Below are positions 51,405 through 60,236 of a stretch of DNA of 64,000 nucleotides, one piece after another. A program made the position numbers and the translations under genes. The stretch comes from an uncultured Lachnospiraceae bacterium. Its GTDB lineage: Bacteria; Bacillota; Clostridia; Lachnospirales; Lachnospiraceae. Under the pieces are notes generated by a model. It searched no databases, was not told where the DNA came from, and saw only the letters and a program-made list of their open reading frames with translations. The stretch is taken from assembly GCA_910577275.1 (NCBI GenBank), contig CAJTMW010000002.1, positions 62,001 through 126,000 of the forward strand, given 5' to 3'. Position 1 is the first letter of the stretch. Each line of letters opens with the position of its first letter.

Positions 51405-52580
51405 TTATGCTCCGCTTGTCAATATATAGTGTGGAAAAGAAGCGGCGATTCCATATTTTGTGTTGTCCCCTGCAGGCTGCGCCTTTGCCTGATGAGACGG
51501 GGCGGCCTTTTCGTCTGCTGCTGCGGAGCTTTGGCGGTATTTTTCCGCGGCGGGGTCTTTCATCTGAAAATGCCGGAACCATTCCTTTGTGTCCGTATTT
51601 TTTTCCGTAAGAGACCTGTTCTTGTAGAGAAAGCGGGTCAGGGCATAGCAGTCCACCCAGATTTCGTTGTTCCCCTCCTTTTGGGACTCGTCAAAAATAA
51701 GCTGCAGCCCCCAGTGGAGATGGACGGTCTCAATGTTGTTGGTGTTCTCCACGGTGCTGTAGCCGGTGTGTCCCATATAGCCAATCACGTCTCCGGCAGT
51801 TACAATGCTTCCTTCTTCCAGGTTCAAAGCGTAGGGAAAGTTTTGCCGAAGATGGGCGTAATAATAGTAGCGTTTGCCGTCAAAGCTTCGGATGCCGATG
51901 CGCCAGCCGCCGTACTGATTCCAGCCCAGAGCCTCCACATAGCCGGACTCGATTGCGATTATGGGCGTGCCCACCTGCCCCATCATGTCATGTCCCAGAT
52001 GGGGCCTCCTGTAGCCGTAGCTCCGGGAGGAGCCGAAGTCGTCATAGTCGCTGTACTCAAAGCCCTTGGCAATGGGAGAAAAGGCTTTCAGCCCGTAAAC
52101 CTTTTTCCACTGTTTTTTTCCGTTTTCATCCTCCTGTTCGATTTCATATTCGCCCACCATGCCGCCAAGAACCGCTTCGTAGGCTTCATAGTAGTAATCA
52201 AAATATTTCATGTCCTTTGTCAGCTTTTTCATGGTGGTTTCCCCGGAGGAAAGCTCCGAGGCAAGCTTTTTGATAAGAGCCGGACTGTCTTTTCCGAAAG
52301 TACCGCCCTTTTTGGCTCCCACATAGGCCAAAAGCTCAATCCAGTCAAGATGCACGGGCTGTCCGTAGCTTTCCACATCCAGATTGTAAGCGGCGCAGAG
52401 GGCTTCATAAGTGACGTTGAAATCCACCCATTTGATATAAGCGCCGCCGGCGCCGGCAGCCACCTCGACGGCGTTTGCCTTCCGGCCTTCTCTTTCTGAC
52501 TGGCAGCTTTTTAACAGGCAGACTAAAATCAGGAGAAGCCCCAATATGAGAATAGCGATGGTATAGCAGAGTTTTTTCAT
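51405..52580 (-). CDS. M23 family metallopeptidase, membrane-anchored
   Basis: A protein of 391 residues. An N-terminal membrane segment (about 5-25) ends in a Ser-Cys that could be a lipobox. A central region is followed by the M23 (LytM/lysostaphin) domain with HLGHDMMG and HLHWG, the zinc ligands. Between these is GWRIGIRSFDGKRYYYYAHL. It should cut peptidoglycan cross-links or act in the SpoIIQ-like manner known from sporulating Firmicutes. The C-terminal 60 residues are low in complexity. AAAAACTC-type spacing before the start is not strong, but the first Met precedes the membrane segment directly. Confidence 0.87.
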   Translation of the reverse strand: MKKLCYTIAILILGLLLILVCLLKSCQSEREGRKANAVEVAAGAGGAYIKWVDFNVTYEALCAAYNLDVESYGQPVHLDWIELLAYVGAKKGGTFGKDSPALIKKLASELSSGETTMKKLTKDMKYFDYYYEAYEAVLGGMVGEYEIEQEDENGKKQWKKVYGLKAFSPIAKGFEYSDYDDFGSSRSYGYRRPHLGHDMMGQVGTPIIAIESGYVEALGWNQYGGWRIGIRSFDGKRYYYYAHLRQNFPYALNLEEGSIVTAGDVIGYMGHTGYSTVENTNNIETVHLHWGLQLIFDESQKEGNNEIWVDCYALTRFLYKNRSLTEKNTDTKEWFRHFQMKDPAAEKYRQSSAAADEKAAPSHQAKAQPAGDNTKYGIAASFPHYILTSGA

Positions 52581-52640
52581 GACGTGTACCCACGGAAAAC
52601 AGATTAAGAAAATATATGCGGCGGGAGGGGAGAATATAAC

Positions 52641-52702
52641 GCACGGAAAACAATTTTCGGATTCCGGTGAGCGTACGTGGAGTCAGAAAATTGATTTCCA
52701 TG
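52641..52702 (+). repeat. Palindromic form of the 29-bp repeat, copy 2
   Basis: GCACGGAAAACAATTTTC with GGATTCCGGTG (52641-52669) repeats the sequence at 48613. CACGGAAAACAATTTTC also faces GAAAATTGATTTCCATG at 52686-52702, giving a 17-bp imperfect palindrome between divergent genes. Confidence 0.7.
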
Positions 52703-52720
52703 AATATAGCATGCAATCCG

Positions 52721-52749
52721 GCGACATTTAGCGGTTTGTATGGTACAAT
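52721..52749 (+). promoter_or_regulatory. Promoter of the AraC gene
   Basis: GCGACA at 52721-52726, 17 bases, TACAAT at 52744-52749 with TATGG before it. It lies 40 bases upstream of the start codon. Confidence 0.6.
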
Positions 52750-52788
52750 AAAAAAAGGTATATGGCTTTGCGAAGGGATAAAGAATAA

Positions 52789-53985
52789 ATGGATTTTTTA
52801 CAGGCGGCGGCGCTTTTTACGCCCGCGTTTACGGGACTGGCAATGACAATTTATGACAAAGACCCGGAAGTGTTGAAAAATTTCGAAAAGAAATACTGCT
52901 TTTCTGCCGGTCTGCAGAGCGCGTTCACAGCTTCGGAGCTGACGTCGTTTTCAGAACTGCGGGAGAAAGCGTATATTTATGAAATCATTGACCCTATGGA
53001 GGTTCATCTGATTGTATTCTGGGCGGGGGAGAGCTGCGTGCTTTTAGGTCCTTTTGTGGAATCCAAATGGAACGAGAAAAAAGCCAGACAGCTTCTTGCC
53101 GGCCACGGGGCCGATGCAGGGACATTTTTTTCCTATAAAATGTATTACTGCCAGCTTCCGATTCAGCAGGGAAATTATGTGGCAAGAATTGCATTGTTTT
53201 TGCTTGATAACGGTACGGAATCGGAGGATTTCCGTGAAATCAGAACGGTTTACACCCATGAGCGGCAGGGCAATCCCCGCCTCGTTCCCCAGGAAGCCTA
53301 TGAGGAGATTGCCATTGTAAACCGGCGCTATCATATGGAGGAGCAATTTATCGAAGCCGTAAGCGCAGGGGAGACGAAAAAGGCGCTGCTGCTTTTGAGG
53401 GAGCTGGAAACGCTGTCCGCAGGTCTTCGCTTTGTGTCGGAAAATATGAAGGACCAGATTGCCGGGGCGGCTATTGTGCGGACGGTGATAAGAATGGGCG
53501 CGGAACGGGGCGGGCTTGCCCCTGTGGTTATTGACTCAATCAGTCAAGAGTATGCCCAGCAGATGCAGCACACGGTTTCCGCAGAAAAGCTGGGGCGGCT
53601 TCTGGAAAAGATGGTTATTCAGGTTTGCGGCGTTATCAGGGAAGAACACAAAAATAACTATTCCGTGTATGTCAAAAAAGCGATTGACTATATCGGTCTG
53701 AATTTAAGCCGGCAGCTTACCGTGGCGGAGTTGTCCGAGGTTTCCGGCATTACCAAGTCCTACTTTGTGAAAATTTTCGGGAAGGAGACGGGCATGACGG
53801 TGAAGCAGTACATGGCGAAAAAGCGCTGCGAGGCTGCCGCGGAGCTGCTGCTTGACAGTAAGCTGAGCGTCCAGCAGGTCGGGGCATATGTGGGGTACGC
53901 CGATAACAATTACTTTTCCAAGGTATTTAAGGCAAATATGGGGGCGTCGCCGCAGGATTACCGGAAAAAGTATAATTTTTACTAA
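52789..53985 (+). CDS. AraC family regulator
   Basis: A protein of 398 residues. The C-terminal 100 form the double helix-turn-helix (YIGLNLSRQLTVAELSEVSG, later GYADNNYFSKVFKANMGASPQDYRKKY). The N-terminal 290 residues form an unassigned sensor region with a helical part near 185-290. It is followed 129 bases later by the GH88 gene, so it most likely activates that glycan gene; this is the usual order in gut Firmicutes. No export genes adjoin. Confidence 0.88.
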   Translation: MDFLQAAALFTPAFTGLAMTIYDKDPEVLKNFEKKYCFSAGLQSAFTASELTSFSELREKAYIYEIIDPMEVHLIVFWAGESCVLLGPFVESKWNEKKARQLLAGHGADAGTFFSYKMYYCQLPIQQGNYVARIALFLLDNGTESEDFREIRTVYTHERQGNPRLVPQEAYEEIAIVNRRYHMEEQFIEAVSAGETKKALLLLRELETLSAGLRFVSENMKDQIAGAAIVRTVIRMGAERGGLAPVVIDSISQEYAQQMQHTVSAEKLGRLLEKMVIQVCGVIREEHKNNYSVYVKKAIDYIGLNLSRQLTVAELSEVSGITKSYFVKIFGKETGMTVKQYMAKKRCEAAAELLLDSKLSVQQVGAYVGYADNNYFSKVFKANMGASPQDYRKKYNFY

Positions 53986-54114
53986 AAGTTATGCGTTTTT
54001 TCTATCAGACAGACACCTGCTTTCATTATAATAAAATATTATGCCGGAGAAGTAAAAACGGCAGTCGGAAGCAGAAATGAAACAGAAAACCGGAAAAAGG
54101 AAGGAGAAATTTTT

Positions 54115-55293
54115 ATGGGGAAAACAGAATTAGGCAATGCAGACAGAGAATGGCTTGAGGGGGTTTATCAAAAGCTGCTGGTAAAAATGAAAGCGGAATG
54201 CGAGAGAGTGGGGACAAAAATTCCTTACTCGCCAAAGGACGGAAGATATTCGGATATGGCGGAGGCCTTTCCCGGAGGCATTGGCTTCTGGACGAACGGA
54301 TTCTGGCCCGGAATGCTCTGGCAGATGTATTCAGCCACGGAGGATGAAATTTACAAAGAGACGGCGGAAGGGGTGGAGGAACGTCTGGCCGGTCTTTTGG
54401 ATACCTTTGAAAGCCTTGACCACGATATCGGATTTTTGTTCCTCCCCTCGGCAGTTGCAAACTACCGCAAGACGGGGAATAAGGAAGCACGCCGCAGAGG
54501 GCTTCACGCGGCAAGCATTCTGGCGGGACGGTTTAATCCGGTGGGGAAATTTATCCGTGCATGGAACGGAAGCGTCGGGCCTGTGCTGGGCGAGAGGGAA
54601 TCCAGCGGGGGAATGATAATCGACTGTATGATGAATATTCCCCTTCTTTACTGGGCGGCAAAGGAAACCGGCGACCCCCGTTTTCACCATGTGGCTGTAA
54701 GCCATGCGAAGACGGCGCAGCAGTACATAGTGAGGGAAGACGGAAGCTGTAACCATATCGTGGTTTTTGACCCTCAGACCGGAGAATTTCTGGATAATCC
54801 CGGCGGACAGGGCTTTGAGCAGGGGTCTGCCTGGAGCAGAGGACAGTCCTGGGCGGTTTACGGATTTTCCTTAAGCTACCGTCATACAGGGGACGAGTCT
54901 TTCCTGAACACAGCAAAGAGATGCGCGCACTATTGTATCTCCAACCTTGCGGTGAACGGCTGGCTTCCCCTTGTGGATTACCGCGCGCCCAAGGAGCCTC
55001 TTAAGTATGATTCTACTGCCGGAATGATTACGGCCTGCGGTCTTTTGGAGCTTGCGGAGCATGTGGGAGAATATGAAAAGAATCTGTATACCACGGCGGC
55101 TCTCAATATTTTGAAGGCCTGCGACGCAAAATTCAGTAATTGGAACCCGGAGGCGGATTCGATTGTGGACGGCGGTACGTTCTTCTACCATGACCCGGAG
55201 GGGAAGAATACCGAGGTGCCGATTATCTATGCGGATTACTATTTTATAGAAGCGGTTTTACGGCTGCGGGGACAGGACTTGTTTATCTGGTAG
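54115..55293 (+). CDS. Glycoside hydrolase family 88, unsaturated glucuronyl hydrolase
   Basis: A protein of 392 residues with an alpha6/alpha6-barrel pattern. The two acid residues of the family lie in LDHDIGFLFL and GGMIIDCMMNIPLLYWA. WTNGFWPGMLW and GQSWAVYGFSLSYRHTGD are also typical. It removes the unsaturated uronic acid left by polysaccharide lyases acting on glycosaminoglycans or plant uronans. No lyase adjoins, and no signal peptide is seen, so it acts in the cytoplasm on imported disaccharides. AAGGAGAAA precedes ATG 54115. Confidence 0.9.
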   Translation: MGKTELGNADREWLEGVYQKLLVKMKAECERVGTKIPYSPKDGRYSDMAEAFPGGIGFWTNGFWPGMLWQMYSATEDEIYKETAEGVEERLAGLLDTFESLDHDIGFLFLPSAVANYRKTGNKEARRRGLHAASILAGRFNPVGKFIRAWNGSVGPVLGERESSGGMIIDCMMNIPLLYWAAKETGDPRFHHVAVSHAKTAQQYIVREDGSCNHIVVFDPQTGEFLDNPGGQGFEQGSAWSRGQSWAVYGFSLSYRHTGDESFLNTAKRCAHYCISNLAVNGWLPLVDYRAPKEPLKYDSTAGMITACGLLELAEHVGEYEKNLYTTAALNILKACDAKFSNWNPEADSIVDGGTFFYHDPEGKNTEVPIIYADYYFIEAVLRLRGQDLFIW

Positions 55294-55324
55294 TTTGGAA
55301 TAACTGAAGGAAAAGAAATGGAAC

Positions 55325-55370
55325 AGACCTGTATTGCATACCTTTCGAGGGGGCGATACAGGTCTTTTTT
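55325..55370 (+). terminator. Terminator after the GH88 gene
   Basis: AGACCTGTATTGC pairs with GCGATACAGGTCT (13 pairs, one wobble) and runs into six T. Confidence 0.9.
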
Positions 55371-55384
55371 GGTGGCGTTATTCC

Positions 55385-55437
55385 CGTGAGTATTGAGGCA
55401 AGCGGATGCGAATCATTTATTTGACGAATGATGTGAG
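55385..55437 (+). repeat. Palindromic intergenic element, degenerate copy
   Basis: CGTGAGTATTGAGGCAAGCG with GATGCGAATCATTTA, then TTTGACGAATGATGTGAG. It matches the element at 13017 over most of its length. It lies in the 347-base stretch between the GH88 and AAA-like genes. Confidence 0.65.
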
Positions 55438-55545
55438 GATTTCATTTGGGTATGAAAACATCAGGCCTGGTCAGAACTTTGGAGGAAAAGATGTACCGGG
55501 ATAAGTTGATTTAACTTCTTTTGAGAAAACTGCATTATAAAAGCA

Positions 55546-55627
55546 TTGTTATTAAGCGGATTATCGTGCTATACTGAATATTACCTTATTAAAAAAAGGT
55601 TCTGACAGAGTAACAGGTAATATTCAG
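55546..55627 (+). promoter_or_regulatory. Promoter and inverted repeat of the AAA-like gene
   Basis: TTGTTA at 55546-55551, 18 bases, TATACT at 55570-55575. A perfect 13-bp inverted repeat, CTGAATATTACCT at 55574-55586 and AGGTAATATTCAG at 55615-55627, starts within the -10 and ends just before the ribosome site. It could be an operator or a leader hairpin that hides the translation start. Confidence 0.65.
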
Positions 55628-55640
55628 GGGAAATGTGTAT

Positions 55641-57230
55641 ATGGGAAGTTATGTGAACCGTGGAAACGGAAGTTTTGAAAGCGCGAGGAAGTCACGCATT
55701 TATGTGGATAAAACAGGAATGCTTGCATACACAAATGAAGTGATGGGTACAGAGCAATGCTATATCTGTAACAGCAGGCCGCGAAGGTTTGGAAAATCTG
55801 TGGCGGCAGGGATGCTGGCGGCATACTACGGAAAAGGATGTGATTCCAGAGCCTTGTTTGAAGATTTGGAAATCGCTGGAGTCCCTTCCTTTGAAGAGCA
55901 TTTAAATAAATATGATGTGATTCATCTGGATATTGCATATTTACTGGTACAGCAAAAAAATGCGGTGGATACAGTGGCATTTATGCAGAAGTGTGTGATA
56001 GACGAGCTGAAAATCATTTATCCGGGGATTTTAACGGATGAGGAGAGCAGGCTGCCCATTGCCCTGTCGGCAATTCATCGTGCCATCGGCAGTAAATTTG
56101 TAATTATTATAGATGAGTGGGATGCAATATTCCGGGAGGAGAAGTCTGATGTAGCCGGACAGCAGGCATATATCCGGCTTCTTCGAGGATTGTTTAAAGG
56201 CGAACAGTCGAAGGATTTTGTATTGCTGGCATACATTACAGGCATTCTGCCTGTCAAAAAGTATAAAAGCGAGTCAGCCCTGAATAATTTCCGGGAATTT
56301 ACCATGGTGAGCCCCAAACAGCTTTCAGAGTATATAGGTTTTACTGAGCAGGAGGTTAAAGCGCTTTGCCGGGAACATCATATGGATTTTGACGAAACGG
56401 CCAGATGGTATGACGGATATTCTTTCCGGCGGGTAAAACACGTTTACAATCCGAATTCTGTTGTCAATGCGATGTTGGACGGAGAATATGACAGTTACTG
56501 GAGCAATACCGCATCGTATGAGTCCCTGAAAGACTATATCAGCATGAATTTTGACGGTCTTCGGGATATGGTGGTGCAGATGCTTGCCGGGGGAAGGTGT
56601 ACTGTGGACACCAAAAGCTTCCAAAACGACATGACGAGTTTTAAGAATAGGGACGATGTACTGACTATGCTCATTCATCTGGGATACCTGGCCTATGATG
56701 CGGATACCAGAGAAGCCTATGTTCCTAATGAGGAAGTCCGCGCCGCCTTTGCACGGGCAGTAGACGATACGGATTGGACGCCGGTAATACAGGCAATCCG
56801 CAGTTCTGACAGTCTGCTGAAAGCAACATGGGATAAAGATGCGGATGCTGTTGCCAGAGGCATAGACAAGGTGCACAGGGAGAATACTTCTATATTGCAG
56901 TACAATAATGAGAATGCCTTGAGTTGCGTGATTACACTTGCATATTATCATGCGGTTAATGAATATACGCTGATTCGTGAAATGCCGTCGGGGAAAGGAT
57001 ATGCGGATATTGTTTTCCTTCCCAAAAAGCATTCTGCAAAACCGGCGATAGTGGTTGAATTGAAGTATGATAAATCTGCGGAGCAAGCGGTTGGACAGAT
57101 AAAAAAGAAGCAGTATCCGGAAGCGTTAAAAAGCTATCAGGGAAATCTTCTTCTGGTAGGAGTCAGTTATAGTAAGGAGAGTAAAGAACATTCCTGTGTG
57201 ATTGAGGAATGGGAGAAAACAGATTCGTGA
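55641..57230 (+). CDS. AAA-ATPase-like protein with PD-(D/E)XK nuclease domain
   Basis: A protein of 529 residues of the AAA-ATPase_like (PF09820) plus DUF1703 type. IYVDKTGML, then the P-loop-like SRPRRFGKS and Walker B IIIDEWDAIF are near the start. The C-terminal nuclease fold has GYADIVFLPKK and IVVELKYDKSAEQAVGQIKKKQY. The family is expanded in gut Firmicutes and Bacteroidetes and has been suggested to be selfish or defence-linked; its role is not known. ATG 55641 follows AGGGG by ten bases. A possible remnant of a paralogue lies at 22927. Confidence 0.87.
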   Translation: MGSYVNRGNGSFESARKSRIYVDKTGMLAYTNEVMGTEQCYICNSRPRRFGKSVAAGMLAAYYGKGCDSRALFEDLEIAGVPSFEEHLNKYDVIHLDIAYLLVQQKNAVDTVAFMQKCVIDELKIIYPGILTDEESRLPIALSAIHRAIGSKFVIIIDEWDAIFREEKSDVAGQQAYIRLLRGLFKGEQSKDFVLLAYITGILPVKKYKSESALNNFREFTMVSPKQLSEYIGFTEQEVKALCREHHMDFDETARWYDGYSFRRVKHVYNPNSVVNAMLDGEYDSYWSNTASYESLKDYISMNFDGLRDMVVQMLAGGRCTVDTKSFQNDMTSFKNRDDVLTMLIHLGYLAYDADTREAYVPNEEVRAAFARAVDDTDWTPVIQAIRSSDSLLKATWDKDADAVARGIDKVHRENTSILQYNNENALSCVITLAYYHAVNEYTLIREMPSGKGYADIVFLPKKHSAKPAIVVELKYDKSAEQAVGQIKKKQYPEALKSYQGNLLLVGVSYSKESKEHSCVIEEWEKTDS

Positions 57231-57314
57231 TGAGAATGAGATAAGGAGCGGAGAGCAGGGGGCATTGTTTATTCATTTTTCAGGTACAGTTTGCGGAAAC
57301 TCAAGATAAGCGGC

Positions 57315-57342
57315 TTGAAAAAGTTGTTGTATTTGATATAAT
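57315..57342 (+). promoter_or_regulatory. Promoter of the small coiled-coil gene
   Basis: TTGAAA at 57315-57320, 16 bases, a perfect TATAAT at 57337-57342, and GGAGGGAAGG just before the start codon. Confidence 0.75.
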
Positions 57343-57363
57343 ATATATGTGGAGGGAAGGTAA

Positions 57364-57606
57364 ATGGATAATGAAATGAAGTTAATGGTTAATACAATCA
57401 TTGATGAAATGGGCAGGATGGAAGAACGGATAAATAAAAAATTTGATAAAATTGACAATCATTTTGACAAATTAGACCAACGATTAGAATCTATGCAACA
57501 TGAAATTAATGCCTGTAAACTGGAACGTGATTCGGTTGGCTTATTGCTAAAGAAAATAGATGAGCTTGAAAGCAGAGTGGAAGAATTAGAGAAAAGAACG
57601 GCGTAA
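57364..57606 (+). CDS. Small coiled-coil protein, function unknown
   Basis: A protein of 80 residues, almost all charged heptad-like helix (RMEERINKKFDKIDNHFDKL, then IDELESRVEELEKR). It has its own promoter, a strong ribosome site and a terminator, so it is likely a real gene in spite of its size. It has no membrane segment or signal peptide. Small coiled coils of this kind are often next to AAA-like genes in accessory regions, but no role can be stated. Confidence 0.65.
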   Translation: MDNEMKLMVNTIIDEMGRMEERINKKFDKIDNHFDKLDQRLESMQHEINACKLERDSVGLLLKKIDELESRVEELEKRTA

Positions 57607-57654
57607 GGGGGCGGGAAAGTTCACTATTTCGTTATCTTGATGGTACATAATTTT

Positions 57655-57690
57655 AAAGCATCTACTTATAAGGAGTAGGTGCTTTCGTTT
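57655..57690 (+). terminator. Terminator after the coiled-coil gene
   Basis: AAAGCATCTAC pairs with GTAGGTGCTTT (one wobble), followed by CGTTTT. It overlaps the 3' end of the minus-strand gene. Confidence 0.7.
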
Positions 57691-58201
57691 TGATATAATA
57701 TAAGTGAACCTGAAATATAGCGGTATCTGGCGGGTAATAAGTAAATATCAAAAAACAGATAAAAAGTACACACACTAAAATACATAATAAAAATGTGTAA
57801 GATTTCAGTTTGCAGGACAATGTAAGTTTGTAAGACAGCCAAAAGGCCAGAACAGTACTTAAAATAAATGTACTGATATCGAAAACAAAAACATTTTTTC
57901 CAAGAATAGAGGTGTAAGTATAGTAAAAGAATGGAATCAAAAATACCCCTGCTAAAATGCCAAAGCATAAAGCAGAAGTGATGCATGAATATTTATTTCT
58001 GAATTTTAGAATCAATATTAGCGAGTACATTATCATTGGGAAAAATAATAACTTCATATGTTCCCATACGGATTCATTGACAGGCGTGAAAAGACCTGCT
58101 ATATGATTTTTATCAGTCCAATCATATAGAAAATGCGCAAGTGTTCCTGTGACCAGAACAGAAAGTATTCCAATTATTGTATATCGTTTTAAATCTTTCA
58201 T
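57662..58201 (-). CDS. DUF6512 family membrane protein
   Basis: A membrane protein of 179 residues with about five segments. HFLYDWTDKNHIAGLFTPVNESVWEHMKLLFFPM at residues 24-57 is the signature of DUF6512, a small family of Firmicute membrane proteins of unknown function; the Asn-Glu-Ser-x-W-E-H run may be catalytic or metal-binding, by inference. The start at 58201 is chosen because GAGG lies eight bases before it and the family starts there. The gene is AT-rich compared with its neighbours. Confidence 0.75.
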   Translation of the reverse strand: MKDLKRYTIIGILSVLVTGTLAHFLYDWTDKNHIAGLFTPVNESVWEHMKLLFFPMIMYSLILILKFRNKYSCITSALCFGILAGVFLIPFFYYTYTSILGKNVFVFDISTFILSTVLAFWLSYKLTLSCKLKSYTFLLCILVCVLFICFLIFTYYPPDTAIFQVHLYYIKTKAPTPYK

Positions 58202-58401
58202 AGAAAAAACCTCATTAATAGTATATGTAATTGTAAGCTTATTATGAGTTCTTAGAAAAATAGCACAGTAAAAACACCCTTTTCCTGAACGGAATATAAA
58301 AAGAATTAACAATGTATACTGATTGTAGTAAAATAGAGAAAAAGAGTTATGCCGATGGTGAATACAGCAAAATGAGACAGAGCTTCACGGGATGGAAAAC
58401 A

Positions 58402-59997
58402 ATGAAAAAAGGTATTTTACTTTTTCTGATTATGGTCCTGCTTTGTTTTTGCACGTCAGGGTGCAAGACAGCAGACGAGGCGCAGAGCGATGAGACAGAA
58501 ATTGTGCAAAAACAGGTTGAGACAGCGCCGGAAAATAAAGAGAAGGCAGAGCCGACACCTGAGGAAGCCCTGACGGAAGAAAAATTTTATGATTATGAGA
58601 TAAGGACCGGCGAGAAGGGGGAGCAATACGCCCTGCTCAAAGGAATCAGGGAAGAACACCGGGCGGATTTTGAGGAAGGGTTAAAACAGCTGGGAAACGA
58701 AAGATGGAAAATCACGTTTCCCGAACGGCTTGAGGGAGCTGTTGTGACAGGTTTTTGCGACTGTGCGTTCCAAAACATACCTTTGGGCGATTGCAGTCAA
58801 TCTCTGGAACTATCCGCGGATATTACCTACATAGGGGAACGATGCTTTGAAAATTGCGGTCTTATGGACGTGACGTTTGAAAAAGGAGCGAAAAGAACAG
58901 GGAATCCGGCAGAGGCACTTATCATAGGAGACGGCGCTTTTGCGGGCAACCCGGAATTGTGGGGGCTTTATTTCCATGACAGGGAAGTTACGTTAGGCAG
59001 GGATGTGTTTGCCGGTTGTGCAGAGAAAGTATATCTTTGTTATCGGAAAGGGGAAAAAGAGCGGGCGGATTATTTCAGGGAATATGGCGGTGGCGGGGAA
59101 GGCGCGGCGGAAAGCAGTATGTATGCAGAGGAAAGCAGTATATATGCGTCGGAAAGCCATGTGTATGCAGTGGAAATTCCGGCCTGTTACAGTGAGACCC
59201 CGATTGTGGATTATCCGCAGACGCCTTACCTGTTAAAGCCGGATGTGAGGAACTTTTTTTACGGGGAAAACGGGGAATCCGTGGATGAGGACAAATTCTG
59301 TACGCTGGAATATGATGATAAGGCGCCGGACTACGGTTTTCCGGAATGGCATGCGCCCTGCGGTGAGTTCTGTGCAATGGCGGACGGGGGATGTGAGATT
59401 ACGGCTTCCTCGGAATTGAAATTTTCGGGTGATGAAGAGTCCGGGGAAATGTCTTATCCCGGGAGGCGGTATGAGCCGGGACATTTAAACAGCTTTTACG
59501 GGCGGGAGTATGCATGGGCGGAAGGCGCGGCGGGTAACGGCATCGGGGAGAGTATCGGTATTACCAGCAGCTGCAGCTACCGGTATCAGCGGGAATGGTA
59601 TGAGGAGGGCGATGTGCACTTTCTGGAGGGGTATGTTTCGGATGAGTTTTCCCCGGACCGGTATGCGCAGGATACCCCGGATATCTACGACGGTTATATG
59701 CGCTACACGGAAATCTGTGTGGTTAACGGTTATGCCAAAAACCAGAAGACGTGGGAGGAAAACGGGCGGGTAAAGCGGCTTCTTATGTATGTGGAGGATG
59801 AGCCCTTTGCTTATCTGGAACTGGAAGATACCATAAAACCCCAGTATTTTACTTTGCCTGTGGATGCGGTGAAGGCGGCGGACGGGGTGGAGATTCATTT
59901 CCGGTTTGTGATTGAGGATGTTTATCCGGGAACGAAGTATGAGGATACCTGCCTTACCGGTCTGGTGGTAGAATATATGGGGAGGAGGGGACATTGA
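58402..59997 (+). CDS. Lipoprotein with leucine-rich-repeat-like segment
   Basis: A protein of 531 residues. The signal peptide ends in the lipobox CTSGCK, so it is anchored outside the membrane. Residues about 105-205 show repeats of the LRR_5/BspA type (ITYIGERCFENCGLMDVTF, IGDGAFAGNPELWGLYF). Three in-frame copies of a seven-residue unit ESSxYAx follow, then a large unassigned C-terminal domain. The product is probably a surface protein; function unknown. ATG 58402 follows GGGATGGAA; the open frame reaches back to 58312 without a better site. Confidence 0.7.
   Translation: MKKGILLFLIMVLLCFCTSGCKTADEAQSDETEIVQKQVETAPENKEKAEPTPEEALTEEKFYDYEIRTGEKGEQYALLKGIREEHRADFEEGLKQLGNERWKITFPERLEGAVVTGFCDCAFQNIPLGDCSQSLELSADITYIGERCFENCGLMDVTFEKGAKRTGNPAEALIIGDGAFAGNPELWGLYFHDREVTLGRDVFAGCAEKVYLCYRKGEKERADYFREYGGGGEGAAESSMYAEESSIYASESHVYAVEIPACYSETPIVDYPQTPYLLKPDVRNFFYGENGESVDEDKFCTLEYDDKAPDYGFPEWHAPCGEFCAMADGGCEITASSELKFSGDEESGEMSYPGRRYEPGHLNSFYGREYAWAEGAAGNGIGESIGITSSCSYRYQREWYEEGDVHFLEGYVSDEFSPDRYAQDTPDIYDGYMRYTEICVVNGYAKNQKTWEENGRVKRLLMYVEDEPFAYLELEDTIKPQYFTLPVDAVKAADGVEIHFRFVIEDVYPGTKYEDTCLTGLVVEYMGRRGH
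59110..59172 (+). repeat. Three in-frame 21-bp repeats in the lipoprotein gene
   Basis: Units at 59110, 59131 and 59152 each begin GAAAGC and encode ESSMYAE, ESSIYAS and ESHVYAV. Confidence 0.85.
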
Positions 59998-60068
59998 CAA
60001 CGGAATTTAGTTTGTGAAATATACCATATTTTTATATTTTTAATAATTCTAAAATTTTCAGAAAAATC

Positions 60069-60097
60069 TTGACAAAAAATTAACAATATGCTACTAT
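60069..60097 (+). promoter_or_regulatory. Promoter of the riboswitch-hflKC transcript
   Basis: A consensus TTGACA at 60069-60074, 17 bases, then TACTAT at 60092-60097. The predicted start near 60104 is four bases before the riboswitch. Confidence 0.85.
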
Positions 60098-60107
60098 AAC
60101 ATCAACA

Positions 60108-60205
60108 GATAAAAGGGAGTAGCTGATACCGCAAGGTATATTCGAGTCGTCAGGACGATGTAAACATCCGATTTCGAGTCAGAAAACTGTAGCAAGACTT
60201 TTATC
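60108..60205 (+). promoter_or_regulatory. yybP-ykoY (manganese) riboswitch
   Basis: The closing stem GATAAAAG with CTTTTATC is perfect. The conserved 5' block is GGGAGTAGC and the 3' block is GTAGCAAGAC. Between them is AGTCGTCAGGACGATG, matching the L3 segment of the yybP-ykoY class, which binds Mn2+ between loops L1 and L3. The 3' half of the closing stem is also the 5' arm of the terminator, so metal binding would favour read-through. The switch lies 160 bases before hflK, an unusual target for this class. Confidence 0.9.
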
Positions 60206-60236
60206 GTGGCAGGTTAGCCGCGGTAGAGGTCTTTTT
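60194..60236 (+). terminator. Switch terminator of the manganese riboswitch
   Basis: AAGACTTTTATCG at 60194-60206 pairs with CGGTAGAGGTCTT at 60221-60233, all 13 positions including three wobbles. The stem extends inward by GGC with GCC and ends in five T. It shares bases 60198-60205 with the riboswitch closing stem, so the two folds exclude each other. Confidence 0.9.

Noticed and set aside
51429..52499. Plus-strand open frame of 356 codons opposite the M23 gene
   Set aside because: It is antisense to an M23 peptidase with both zinc motifs intact; the translated product looks like shadow sequence.
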